A DNA stretch of 64,000 bases from Phoronis australis (Eukaryota; Phoronida; Phoronidae): positions 868,974-932,973 of the forward strand of contig NMRA01000114.1 of the NCBI GenBank assembly GCA_002633005.1, given 5' to 3'. This document shows positions 31,346 through 44,100 of this stretch, piece by piece. A program made the position numbers and the translations under genes. Below the pieces are notes generated by a model, which worked only from the letters and a program-made list of their open reading frames with translations, was not told where the DNA came from and ran no database searches. Each line of letters opens with the position of its first letter. Within the stretch, counting starts at the first letter, position 1.

Positions 31346-34300
31346 TTTTAACCAAATAAAGAATTGATGCACCAATATTTTTTTATTCCCACTTTTCTAG
31401 AACATGCACTAACTATGAATCCCTTCATCTTAACCAATTCTTCATACGGGTACTCAAGTTGACCTCACATTTGCTAACATTTCTGTGATCTGGAACCTCG
31501 ATCCACAAGAGTTACACACATTCCAGTACAATATCAACTATTCTAACCCCACTATGAAGTTTACTCATGGCAATTCTCAAAATGAAATCTCATTTTTGAT
31601 GTCTCAATGAATTCGTGCAATGGTAAACTTGAAACGGATCTATTCTCTAAAGAAACCGACAAAACGCCAATATCCATGACGTCACCCCATTCACTGTATA
31701 TGGAACCCTCCATTCAGTTTCCTTTTCCAAATACACAAGCAAAGTTCACCAAATCACTAGAAGTTAATCTCTAAAACCCTAAGAAAAATGTGCAGTTATA
31801 CCGATAATTACCCATGTTTAACCCCTGCTTACACGGAATTAGTCTCATCTTTTCCACTGAACATACATTTTTTCAAACGAATAAAACTTTTGCCCAGATG
31901 AACCTTAAATTTCTTGGCAAAAATCCAAAAGCCTACTGAAAAGTATTTAGTTAAAGGAAGTATTGACAATACACATGAATCAAACAAACCAACTGGCAAC
32001 ACAGACTGTGGCAAACTAAGATGTAAAATGTGTAGTTTTATCAGCAACATCAGTTTCTTTCACTCCTCTAAAACCAATGGAAATTTTGAAATTTAAAATT
32101 ACTGTGACTGCAGCTACATGGCCACCAGTATTTATCTCATAATTTGCAATGCTGTATTTTTCAATACAGTACAAATCATCTTACCGCAAAAAATGACCCC
32201 CATTCCACCGTTATTCCGTCTAGCCTGGGTAGAATAACCCGTTGCCGTCATGATGGCTAGGCGTCAATTTGAGCGGTGATATATGATTTGTATTGTACGT
32301 AGGCCAGACTGAGCAAAATTCAAATTCGTTTCTGCCACCTCAGATAAATATACTACCTAAAACATGTCAGATACCACCGGTAATACCTTCAATTGCAAAA
32401 GCCACAATTCATGAGATCTATGAATGAAACTAATAGAAAAAATCGTAATACTACCACAGACATAAAAGAGAGCTTTATTGGATTGACAAATTAAAGGCCT
32501 TAAAACGTCAATTTATCGCGCGAAAACAATCTTACAACGCTTTAGGGTTAAACTGCTTCAGAAACGCATTCTACAGTTTGAGTAATAACATTTTAAGACA
32601 AACCGTTTCAAATTAATCGCTCGATGAATACAGCTTTTCTTTTCTCAGTTTTTCGTTCTTAAGTCGCCACAATCAAGCTCTCGATCGCCCAGAATCTAAC
32701 CTTATTACTTGAGATTGAAATCGAAATGATTTTTGTCATTTTCTATTGCACTTTTGAGCGATCACAAGATAAGTGTCCATTATAGTAAATCCCAATATAT
32801 AATGGCTCATGTGAATATCTACCTCGGGGTAGTTTTTACTTAATGGCCCGAACGGCAAAGGCTAACTGAGTCTGAACTCGAAATTTCGGGTTTTTATTCG
32901 AAATCGTGAGATTTTACTCAAGTTCTAAGCTTGAATCAAGGTGCCATCAAACTGAACTAGAATCCCATTTGGATGGCGAACCACAATGTAGATGAGACAC
33001 TCATCTTGAATTCGCAAAAAAGTAAAACGGAAAACTTGACCCCAGATATCGCTCGGTTACACGTTCACATTTCAAAAGCCGTTATTAGAGAGATTTCACA
33101 TACCGTATGTTACAAGATATATCGAGTACCGAATACGAATTAGAAAACGATATCTTGCGCACAGGTTTAGCTAACGGTGGACCAGCACGATGTTTCGTCA
33201 CCAAGTTTTGTCTGCGACAAAATACATGTACGTAATAGCCACACAAAGAGTGACGTCTCCCTCAGGCTTGCGCATACAGCCGTCTACGAAATCTCTGTTG
33301 TTTGTTTATCTAGATTACCATGAGACGTGTAATTGAAATAAATATGCACAAAAGCCGTCTCTCATTCAAAGATTGTAGAACAAGGAACAAATGGTTCACA
33401 AAGTAACAAGTTATACTGCATCCGGGGCCTGTTTCATGAAAAGTGACTTGGGCTTTTAAAAGTCTTAGTGAGAACCAGTTTGATGCCCGTTATTCAGCCG
33501 ATTGGAGAAAACTGGTTCTCAAAGTTGGGCATTTTATATCCGACCATTACTGTTACCGAGATAATTTCTATAAATTGTTTCTAATATGTGATGCGCAAAT
33601 ATTAACTTAGCTAAACATTTCAGAAATTGTGAATTAAGACCAAATTTATCAAGCTCAAGCCACTTTCATGAAACTTTTCCCTGAACTGTACAGCTAACTG
33701 CATTACAGATATGGATAGTTCCGACAATGAAGTTGATATTTCCAGCCAACCACGCCACGGGAATGTCTAAATACAATCGTCTGTCATCGTTGCGCTACAA
33801 ACATTGGTTGTGCATGCCAAGCGTTTTTATACACTATTGGCCCTTATACCATGAAGATCGATATAATATAAGAGAAAAATTTTGCATGCTGGTGATCAAT
33901 GCATGTGGTAGACTGCACAATCAGATAAATATAGGCCTCATAATTCATAGACTATTATCATAGTATGAATGACCAAATTGAAGGAAATCTAATTTCATGA
34001 AGTTTGCCAAACATTTTCTATATCATTTTTCGCTAATAGTACATAATGTTAGTTAACAATTAAACGTGGCAACATGAATGAAGGCCGCAGAGTTACGGAA
34101 GTAAACCACTACCACTGGACATAAAAACCCAAAACACAGTGAAATTGAGGACTAACAGTCATCATCATTTGTGCAACTAAACAACTTACCGGCGCACTTG
34201 ATCTTGTCGCCGAATGTAAGAACTTAGAATATAATGGAAAACAACTATGGATAGTGGTGGGGCCACAATGTCTGGTGGAATCTAAAATTTATGTCTGGCA

Positions 34301-34555
34301 ACAATTTCGGTGAACTGTGACAAGGATCAACACACATGCTAGATAATCTGATGCTGTTGTACGTTTGCAAAAAAATGCCCGCCATATTGGCTTCTGGGAA
34401 TTCAAGGCAGCTATTAGGTAGGCGTGGCATAACCGCCTCGTTGTCGGAACTATCTATTACTGTCATAGATAATGAAAAGTAAAATTATGTGGGACAGCAA
34501 TTATTTCAGAAGACCTAGAATTTTGTTTTCTTGGTTAAATAAACAAACTTCTGTC
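31346..34555. other. Non-coding stretch with one MITE fragment
   Basis: No recognised exon. A MITE fragment at 33440-33546 (GAGAACCAGTTT...AAACTGGTTCTC, ending TATATCCGACCA) belongs to the CACTGGTCGGATATAG family. The rest is AT-rich and unassigned. Confidence 0.45.
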
Positions 34556-34565
34556 TTTATTTATT
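34556..34565 (-). terminator. Candidate polyadenylation signal of the CCP gene
   Basis: The minus strand reads AATAAATAAA here, two overlapping AATAAA hexamers, about 520 bp downstream of the stop codon at 35082-35084. It is the first such signal I see after the terminal exon. Confidence 0.45.
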
Positions 34566-35081
34566 TACCAGCTCAACTGAATTTGTCATTTACATTGACT
34601 TCTACATCAACCAATGTTCAAGTGAGGTCCAAATACCCCCACCAGTATTAATTTCGGTCAGCGATTATCATTCAAACTGTGTCACAGAGTTAACTGAGCG
34701 TAAAGAGCAAGGTCATAACATGTAATAAACAAATCTGCCTGCCACAGTATAAAACTGATGTTTAAAAAATCTAAACGTCTTCAAGGGCTAATGATTCTGA
34801 AAATATGTAGAACACAAAAAAATAATCAGTGCTCTACAAAAATCGTTTAACTGTATTTGGGTTTATGCACGTTTAAATTAAATTGATTTCAGCTGCCTGT
34901 CTGATAAAGAAAGCAGTCCACGGTCAATTATGTTTACCTGATTAGACGTGGTATAATTAACTCAAAAGATATCAGTCGATCTAAGCGGATTTTCAATGTA
35001 AACAACAAATTCAGGTCATATTTCAAATAAAATCTTTTTGAAAGTAGACAGTTGCCATTGTTTAAGATTCAATCGCAATAA

Positions 35082-35173
35082 TTAAATGAGAAAAGCCGCG
35101 CAGAGAAATGTCATAGCAAGCCCCAATGAAAAGTTTCGAGCCTGTCCTCCACTGGCCATTGCCTGAGAGGTTT
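35082..35173 (-). CDS. Terminal exon: linker plus hydrophobic tail (candidate GPI signal)
   Basis: The acceptor TTTCTTCTGTTTCAG precedes 35173. The last G of CCP exon A1 completes a Glu codon, then 29 residues run to a TAA at 35082-35084. The peptide has a small-residue stretch (MASGGQARN) and then a hydrophobic end (FSLGLAMTFLCAAFLI) with no charged tail. This matches a GPI-attachment signal (small omega site, short spacer, hydrophobic C-terminus) better than a type I membrane anchor. The phase-1 acceptor fits the phase-1 donor of exon A1, 584 nt upstream. Confidence 0.75.
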
Positions 35174-38100
35174 CTGAAACAGAAGAAAATGTGATACGGG
35201 GTTAATGAGGTAATTTCCTATAAAGTCTTTTAGATTACACTACTCGTCCTAGACAAGACATAGGAAACTGATAACAAAAGCAACAGTGACATTGTCATCA
35301 TACACTGTATATACACCACAGGATGTCGAAGGGAAACGTGCTTAAAATGTTCGCGACAAAAAGTGACCACGAGGGCTTAATAAGCTGGGGAGGTGACAAA
35401 TATAGATCACCGTGTTTATCAAAAAGAGTTGCGCTTTTGCAGTGTGGCTGATTCCTTTTGTTGATATTTTATAACACCGGTCATTTTCGTCAATTGTTGT
35501 GATTTGACGTCGTAATGGACGCAAAATACTTTAAAAACGTTTGTAAATCTCACGACATTTGAAATCTACACAAGAGAGTAGAACGCGCCGTCCACCAAAT
35601 ACTTTATTGCCATCTATTCATTTACAAGGCATACGACACGTACAGCTATGTTAGACATTTGGCTATCACAAAAATTTAGAAGAAAGTGAAACTGTGATAA
35701 GTAATGATGTCGGCTGATGTCCTTTGATATAGTCATGGCCATTGCAAACTAACAAACCTGTACAGTTGTTGACAACCTTCGACCACAATTCCTGCTCGAC
35801 ACATGTAGCGGTAACAGTGGTGTTGTGATCGGGCAGCTCGTAACCAGCATTGCAAGTGAAGCGTACGGTTGTGTTCACGTTGACTGTGGTGTTCTCTGTG
35901 TTTCTGGTGCTGAACTCCGGTGTTGGAACTGTGCATGTCATAACTGAAAATGATTGTAATACAAATGATACCATGGAGATTTGAAAGACATTTTTAAATA
36001 CACATACATGTATATTCCGATCGACTGCCTTGATATAGCAATGGAGGCATTGACGAGGGATTTATGGTTATATAGGACCTGACCGACATGTCTGTTTATT
36101 TAGCCATATATCGACTACTACACATAAATGATTGAAAGAATATAGTTTTTTAGAACGCCGAGAGCCTGCAAAATGTAAGTTTTGACTTTTCACCAACCTG
36201 TCGTTACTTGAGTCGCGTGACCAGGTGTTTTTGATAAAGTTTAGCGAAAGAAAAAGATGCATTGATAACAAAGATATCAATATCACGACCAAATTTCATT
36301 TGATATTAATGCTAAAAAATAAAATCTCAAAAAATCTGATACAGTTTTCTAAATGATCATTTAGTCTTCATTTTATGGAACTCTTGATTTTTTCACGGAA
36401 ATCTCATATGTCTTATACTTGAATGCCCCTCATGCAAAACATTTTGAAAAACAATTGATAATAACAAATTAGAGAATAGTACATAAACGGAGTATCTGGA
36501 AGTTTCATAGGAAATTCCAATCAGTAATTTGCGAGACTTAATGTTTGAACATCGGCAAATTTGGATATTAACGGAGCCGCACATAACCTTAAGTTCGTTT
36601 AAGAAACAACGATACTGAATCTCAGTCATTGCGTTGGTGGCACAGCTTGACAACTACAGGACAGGCAGGCAGACAAACAGACAGACAGGAAACTTAAGTA
36701 TTTTTAGATGCTAATACTGAATACGAGCATACGTAGGACCTGTCATTATATCCGAAAAATAGGTCTAAAACAAATGTTCACACAGCGGATGAATGAACTA
36801 CCCAACAAAAGACTTCCTTTACGCCGTGATTGCGAAGAACTGACTGACCTTCACAGGCAGGCAGTTGATCACTCCACTTTTCGTGGCCGTCGCAAGATAT
36901 GGTTCGTTCCCTAGATTTGTCTGGAAACTGGAGTGTCCGGCGACATAAGAAAGTTACTGAATTCCCGTAAGGCACCGTAGGCGATGATACATTAACAGCG
37001 GCATTTTGGACTGTAGGGACCGTGCACTTAGTGACTGAAAGGAGAACAAGCTAAATTTGTCACAGAGTGACTAAATTGTCCCCCGTCACGATTATAAGTA
37101 CCGCTAGGTTGTACCCTGATGTGGTGATGAAATTTAAAGTAAATATGTATCAAATTTTTGAAAAGTTTTATGACCAAACCATTCTCTTTACACCTCGGTA
37201 GATAATGTGAGGAAACTGAACAGCTTCCTTCTTGAAGTATCGCCCCAACGTTTTCCAAGTAAAATTTTGATTTGTCTTGCTGTGATCTTCAAAAGCATAA
37301 CAAGGACACCAAATTCGACTGGAATCTAGAGATGTTCCTCCTACATTTTGGAGCAAAATAAGAACAAAATCTGCTGCTTCTTTCTGGACACACTGTACCA
37401 AAAAATCTATATAACAACTATATTCTTTCACAGTGACCTTGAAACTAATGTCAAGATCCACCAAAATCAACTGACATCCGTAAATGTTTCACCTACACCT
37501 TGGTACATAATACAAATAAAATCTTCAGCTTCATTCTTGAGATATTGTGCAAGCAGCAATCTTTGTTAAAATTAGATTTTCTTGCTGTGACCTTGAAAAT
37601 GAGACCAACACAACACTAAAATCAGCTACGATTTTTTAGACTGGAATGGTAACGCCTACACCTTTGAACGTTTCCAGACAATTCAGATTAATGTAAGCTT
37701 TCTCAAATATTATTCAATTGTTAGTGCAATAAAAACTATTTGAACCCGTTTCCAAAAACTTAATTCTAAAAAGGTATATGGACCGCTTGTACCTTTTTCT
37801 CTGAAAATACTATTTTGACGAAAAAGGGATGTCGGTATTGTTACCATATTTTGTGTAAAAATGACATAATATCATCGGCACAAAAGAAATTCAAAGTATT
37901 GGGATTTTCGCTATCAGAGAAGATGTGGAATTTCTATTACAAACTTTCACATGAATGTACGAATGACACAAGTTTACTTTTCTTTCAGTTCCGCTTACTG
38001 TATAGAATTCCACTTACTAATTATTTTTTAAATGAGATTAGATATGTGGACTCAATTGCTTGTACTTTTTGTAAACACTTTCCCCGAAACTCTAGAACAT

Positions 38101-41100
38101 TTACTCTTTGAATGTGAATATGTTAACTCTTTCTGGCATGCGGTACGTCTCTGGTTAATGACTGCGATGCTAGTAAATTTTGAAATAGACAAAACCACTA
38201 TATTATTTGATCTTCATAATGAACAGAATAGAATTTTGACTTGGTTCCTTTTACAAACTAAAATTATATTTTTAAAATGACATTTGCTAACGTCAAACCT
38301 AATTTAAGATGTCTTAAAAAATTTGAGGGTGTGTTTTAATGTAGAAGTTAGTGCTTCGTTAAACACACGGAAATTTAATGATGCATCAGAATGGGAAGAT
38401 TGGAAATATGTTTTTGAAACATGAAGAGAGCCAGAGAGTTCACCAGGTTCCAGAACAGAAATTTAAGCAGGACTTTTTAACTTGGAAGTAACAATGAAAT
38501 ACTTTTTCGTTATTTTTTGCACAGTTCTGTACATTGTTGTGTTGTGTTGTGTAGTGTATATTTGTATATGTACCTGTCTTTTGTAACAAATGTATTAAGA
38601 ATTAATTAAGAAAATATCTAATGGCGCTTGGAGGTATCTCACCTACACATCAGAACAAAGTACAACCAAATTCAGAGGTTTCTGTTTGGTGATATATTGC
38701 ATGTCTCGTTCGAGATCTAGCGTTATATGGTTTTACAAACAAATTCTCTCTGTCAAAGGGGTGTTTACGGCATTGGAGGTTTTTCGAATGAATCGTTTCA
38801 TTATCTTTCCGCTCAGCAGAGGCAATACAGCGGCACATAGCTTGAGAAGTAAAAAAAAAACTCGGAAAAATCCCACTAGATAAACCGCCACATATAAGTA
38901 CAGAACGCTATCCACCAACTGCTCTATCGCCATACTGTGACAAAGAATATTTCATCATGTCGTCGCTTAATCCGAGAAAGTTAAAAGTAACCGTAATTTT
39001 GGTAAGTGTTTACGCCAAATACCAGCACTGATTTTGCTCTTAGTCGGCCTTGAATGCACAAGAGAACTAACCTGTGCAGTCGTTGACAGATTTCGACCAT
39101 ATTTCCTGCACAACACACGTAGTGTTAACAGTGGTGTCGTGATTGGGAAGCTCGTAACCAGTATCACATGTGAAACGTACAGTTGTGTTCACGTTGACAG
39201 TGGTGTTCTCTGTGTTTCTGGTGCTGAACTTCGGTGTTGGAACTGTGCATGTCATCACTGAAAAATGAGTGCGAGTTAAGCGATACAATCAGAAACGCCA
39301 CCTCAGATAGGTTGCGATCGACTGCAGGATAAACGTATTCACTTAAATATGGTAGCCATCATGCTCTTGAGAAATAGTAATGTTGAATCTAAATAATGGT
39401 GTTTGGGGCGAAGTTTGACGCCAACCGGACCGGCACACAGGCAACAAAAGGTGGTATATTGAATGCACCTACACTGTACCAATTAGGCGCATACGTAAGC
39501 CTATGAAACGATACGCCTGTTGACAAATGATAAGGCATTTTGCATTAGCGCGCGTGCACTTGATCTCAGCTGTATATACAGCTGTCAATCCTTGAATATA
39601 TCATGGCTTAAAATTGATGACTTTCGTGTGGTTTGGACCATCATGTTAACTGTTCAATTCATCGAAACCGAAAATATGACTACGTCTGCGACTATAAAAG
39701 TAATAAACCGATTTTCATTTCACAATAAATTGAAAAGTTACTCCTCGATTTCTCAAACGAAGATTTCAATTTTTTAAATACGACAAAAAGGCTCGAAATC
39801 TTTGCTGACGACTTTGCGAAGGTTCTCAATCACACTGTCTAAATTCTATTCTTATCGACCAGTGACGATCAGATCAACCTCTTTTTCTTATGGCCAGTCG
39901 GCTACAGGATACCACATTGATAAAATTGTTAAAATTCAAACGGCTAGTCCCTGGTTCATTACTTGTAGAATTGTTTCACTTATTATATCCACCGGTATTT
40001 CAAAAATGGGAAGTATTCATGGAGCATTTCATGGCAGCTACATGCCTTCATTAAAAAATTACTCCAACTTTTGCGAGATGTGAGGGGATGCAGAATATAA
40101 TTTTGTTTTCAAGAACTGAACAGCAAAGTCGAGCTTTGAATCTCTTAGCAATCAAATTTGAAATACAGCTCCATCCAAGCAACCAACAAAAAAGGGCGTG
40201 GCTTTACGTTCTGATTGACACAGCAACCTCACACATACGAAAAAATTAACTTAAAGAACTAACCCTCACAACCACGTAGTTGTTCACTCCACTTTTCATG
40301 GCCGTCACAAGATATCGTTCGTTGCCTAGATTTGTCCGGAAACTGGAACTTCTGTTTACATGCAAAAGTCACTACAGTCCCGTGAGGCACCGGAGACGAT
40401 GATACATTAATATCAGCATTGTGTACTGTAGGGACGGTGCACTTGGTGACTGAAACGAGAATAAGTAATGACAAATAGAGGCCAATCTCTAAAATGGTGT
40501 ACACGGTTCAATTTGATCTCTACGAACATCGCTTTTGCAGACTTTGAAATTATTCTGTTTGTTACAACATTTTTATTTTATTTGCAATATGGCAACGAAA
40601 CGATTGGAGGGAAAGCGTAAGCAAGGAGTAAATTGACCCACAGACCTTGAAATATACAGGCTAACTTGGACAGCCTATTGGTCAAATAAGATTTACTTTA
40701 CATTACATGGTAGATAGGGGAGGTGGACTTCTCTTTTGCACTATAAGGTAGATGGGGCCCAGTGGCGGATCTACGAGGGGGGGTTCAGGGGGTTTAAGCC
40801 CCCGTCGGGCCAGGACCCAAAATTAAAAAAAAAACGTCTCCAGCAAAACAAAAACGGCACCGCCAGCGTGTGTAAACCCCAAGTAAATCAACTTGGAAAA
40901 AATGAGGGGAGTTCAGTCTGAAAATATGTTTTTTTTGCATTGTGAATTGCTGTTATGAAAATCGACGCATTTCGAGTCTTCATGGCTCATCGGCAAAACC
41001 CCGGAGATGAAATGTGCGCGCGCTTCCGTCGACACTTCTGAAGTAGACTAGCCAAGCATTTTAGATGGATCCACCGCTGAAAGAGCAGCTCTATAATTGA

Positions 41101-44100
41101 TTTCTTTAGTTAACTAGTTTCTTTACTCTAAGATATGTTTTGATTTGATTAGGGAAAATACTGTGGTGCCGCAACCCTGATATTCAGGCGAATTGTCGTT
41201 CAACGTTTTTACCTCATCTGCCATGCCGTGTCATCCTATTACACCCCACACGTTTGTAACTGGTGTATAGTAAAGTTGTCTTGTGCAGTATCATGCGGTG
41301 TACATGTACATGTAATACTTTTGAAAAAAAACTCGTTTTCCGAAAAATTGCTATTGTGGCGGGCGCCGTGGTCTGGTCGCGACTCTGTTTGAAGATGCAC
41401 TCTAACAAGTTATGTCTATACAAGGCCAAAGGGGCACTCACATTGACAAAGTGACCGCATTCGCGAACAGTGTACAGTACCAGAAATTTGCTGGGAGGCT
41501 GTATTTTCACAACAAAGTCTTGCGGGACTCGTGCGATGTTCAATAGGCCTCCTGCCATTTTCTATACTGGGAATTTCCGCAGAAAGGCTCACCCGACGAA
41601 ACGCCCATGCCCATGGGCATTTATTTGATGTTAGTACTTCGGGTTTCTAGCGTTCAGACATTGGGACGTTTATTTCGAAAATTGCAAGAGATGCAAATGG
41701 GTCCTGGGATACATCGTCAAGGTTTGAAGTAGTCCGTGAGGAACGGATCAAATTTAGTTGCGCATGCTGTAAGTCTTTTGAATGGACTTGGTAACCTCAG
41801 GGGGCTTAGTGCCAACTGGGCTGCGAAACGAGATGCTGACATTGAAGAGGCGTATAAGCTCATTGACAGAGCAGTTGACGAAGTGCAAGTGTTGGGAACA
41901 AACATCAAATATGTCTGGGTAGAATGGTTCCAAGACGAGCAAACCATTGGATCCGATATACAGATTCCTCGGCAGCCTAGACAACAGAAAGATAGGACCA
42001 ACATTCCTGGAGAAACACCCAGGAAATAAGTTATATAATTATACACAGTTTGTAATAATGTCGGTTTTTTATGCTTGTGTACAATGAAAACGAAATAAAA
42101 ATTATTTTTGGACATGCCAAATTTACCCAGTACAGCAGAGGGTCTACGAGCGCACAGAAACTGATTCTGGTTTGTATTTCCACTTGAGTTTATCTGCTTC
42201 ATATCCAAAATCTATTTCACATAGTGCGTATTTAAATCTGTACTCAATACTTGTTTCTTCCAGGGAGTACCGGGTACTACAGAACGGTGCGAAAACCCTT
42301 CCTAGACAACCTCTCGCAGATGTGTAAACTAAACGTATGAGCAACCACTGGGGATTAAAAAGTGTCTGAATAGAAGTTTTCAATTCAAAGTTTTTTGCAA
42401 AGTACTCTTTAGGTGCACACGATGTTTTGGATGATTTGTTTCACTATACATTTGACGTTTTTCAATTGTTGTCAACGTGATTCAGCTTAATAAAGTGATA
42501 CTTAATTGTTTATTGTCACTTTTAATAGAGCACCGTCGTTCGCCAGTTTTTCTCGTAACGAGACAGAACACATGTTTATTTCCTGACTAACAGTACAGGT
42601 TTTCGTTCTTAAACAGCTTGAGGTTGATGCGATCATCTGATATTCAAGATTTTACGCCCCGTCGGTGCTCCTTATGCTCTTGAATATTTGGTAGTTGTCT
42701 AAACCCCTGTATACACACCACACTTTTTAGTATGCTAAAAAGGTGTGTGTAAGCCGATGTTCCAACAAAAATTTTTATTGGTGGCGTGACTCATACCCAA
42801 ATGTGCACAAATATGGTTTCACGAAACTTGTGAGCCAAGTTCATGTGACGAAATCGAGAAGGGTTTTTAATTATCTTAGGAAAAACTCCAGGGACATGTT
42901 AAGTGTCAGAAACGTACCAGGATGCATGGAAATTTCACTGTTTGGCTACAAAAACAAAAAGTTGTCTTACACGGGAGGGGGTTTACCCGACCTCGCCCCC
43001 GCTCGGCGCCACGCGCCTCGGATTCGACCTTTGCGGGAATCCTAAACCCCCCTCTTACTGAAAACGTGGGGAGTGGCAGTTCTCCTTTGCCACAGTGCGA
43101 CTTCAGTTTGTCAAAATGACGAAATGCAAATCAAACATCGTAATCTTCAGTTGGTAGTCATACATTTTCGTGCACATTACTATGCTCGGCCCCAGGCCTC
43201 CCTATGTCCCTATCAGTAAAATTAGATTGGATCCGCTGCTCTGTATTTTCCCTGGGTAAAAATATGAAAGGGATAATTGCACCTCACACTGAATGAGTCA
43301 AGTGACCCGAGCTCAGCAATTGCAGTGAGCCAAGAGAAATCTCTGTGCACTGATGACGTAGGAATCAATGATGAAATTATTAAGGCAGCCATGAGAAAAT
43401 TGCACCCCGTTTTGAATTTGGTATAGAACTGCAAAATAATTAGAATACGTAGTAATTAAAGATACGGCACCTTTGCCCTGTGGGAAACACAAAATCGGGT
43501 GACTCAATTTCCAATTGTGGAGTCGAGGGTGCTCAGGAACTTACAAGGACGTCAGAATCACGATAAGTGAAAAAATTGAACATTTTATTGACAACCTTTG
43601 GATTATCGAACCCTTCACAAATGACGATTTGAAAGCATATGGTTTGCTACAATTTTATAAAGGAAAAGCGCATTTAAATTTCAGTCCCTTACAAGTACAC
43701 AGAACTCCTCCAACACTTCATAGTACTCTTAAGACAAGGCATGTTTCTTTACTACACAGCACAGCGGCGGATTTAAGATTAGGGTAAAGGGGCCATGGCC
43801 CCCGCTAAAACTCTTACGGCCGATTTCATAAAGGTGGTTTAACAAAACCAGGTTTAAGACTTAAACCTGGTCTTCCTAAACCTGGTCTAATTTAGACCCG
43901 ACTTGCATTTTCACCAAAATGGTTTAAGAGTCTGAAAGCCTGGTTTTGCTAGACCAGGGAGCTGGTTCAATAAAACCAGGTTTAAAGTATCAAAGGCACC
44001 CCACTGTGTCGAGCTGGGTAAACCCAACAAAGAAACTATTGAAGTGCTTCAATGAAACCTTGATCACGTGGGTATACAATGGCATGCACTAGGAGAATCA

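Larger units (their letters stand above)
40760..43079. mobile_element. 2.3-kb composite insertion inside a CCP unit
   Basis: The intron sequence of the CCP unit is interrupted: it stops near 40735 and resumes near 43050 (CAGTGCGACTTCAGTTTGTC), as shown by the uninterrupted units at 47830 and 51440. The left end CAGTGGCGGATCTACGAGGG and the right end (reverse of CACTCCCCACGTTTTCAGTA) match the two ends of the short element at 31111-31345. The insertion is therefore either a longer member of that family or a copy itself split by about 2 kb. The flanks share an imperfect duplication around GACTTCTCTTTTGCAC / CAGTTCTCCTTTGCCAC. The interior holds the open frames described separately. Confidence 0.6.

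Noticed and set aside
36655-36692. CAGA-type repeat near exon B1 as a regulatory element
   Set aside because: A simple (CAGA)n microsatellite; nothing suggests function.
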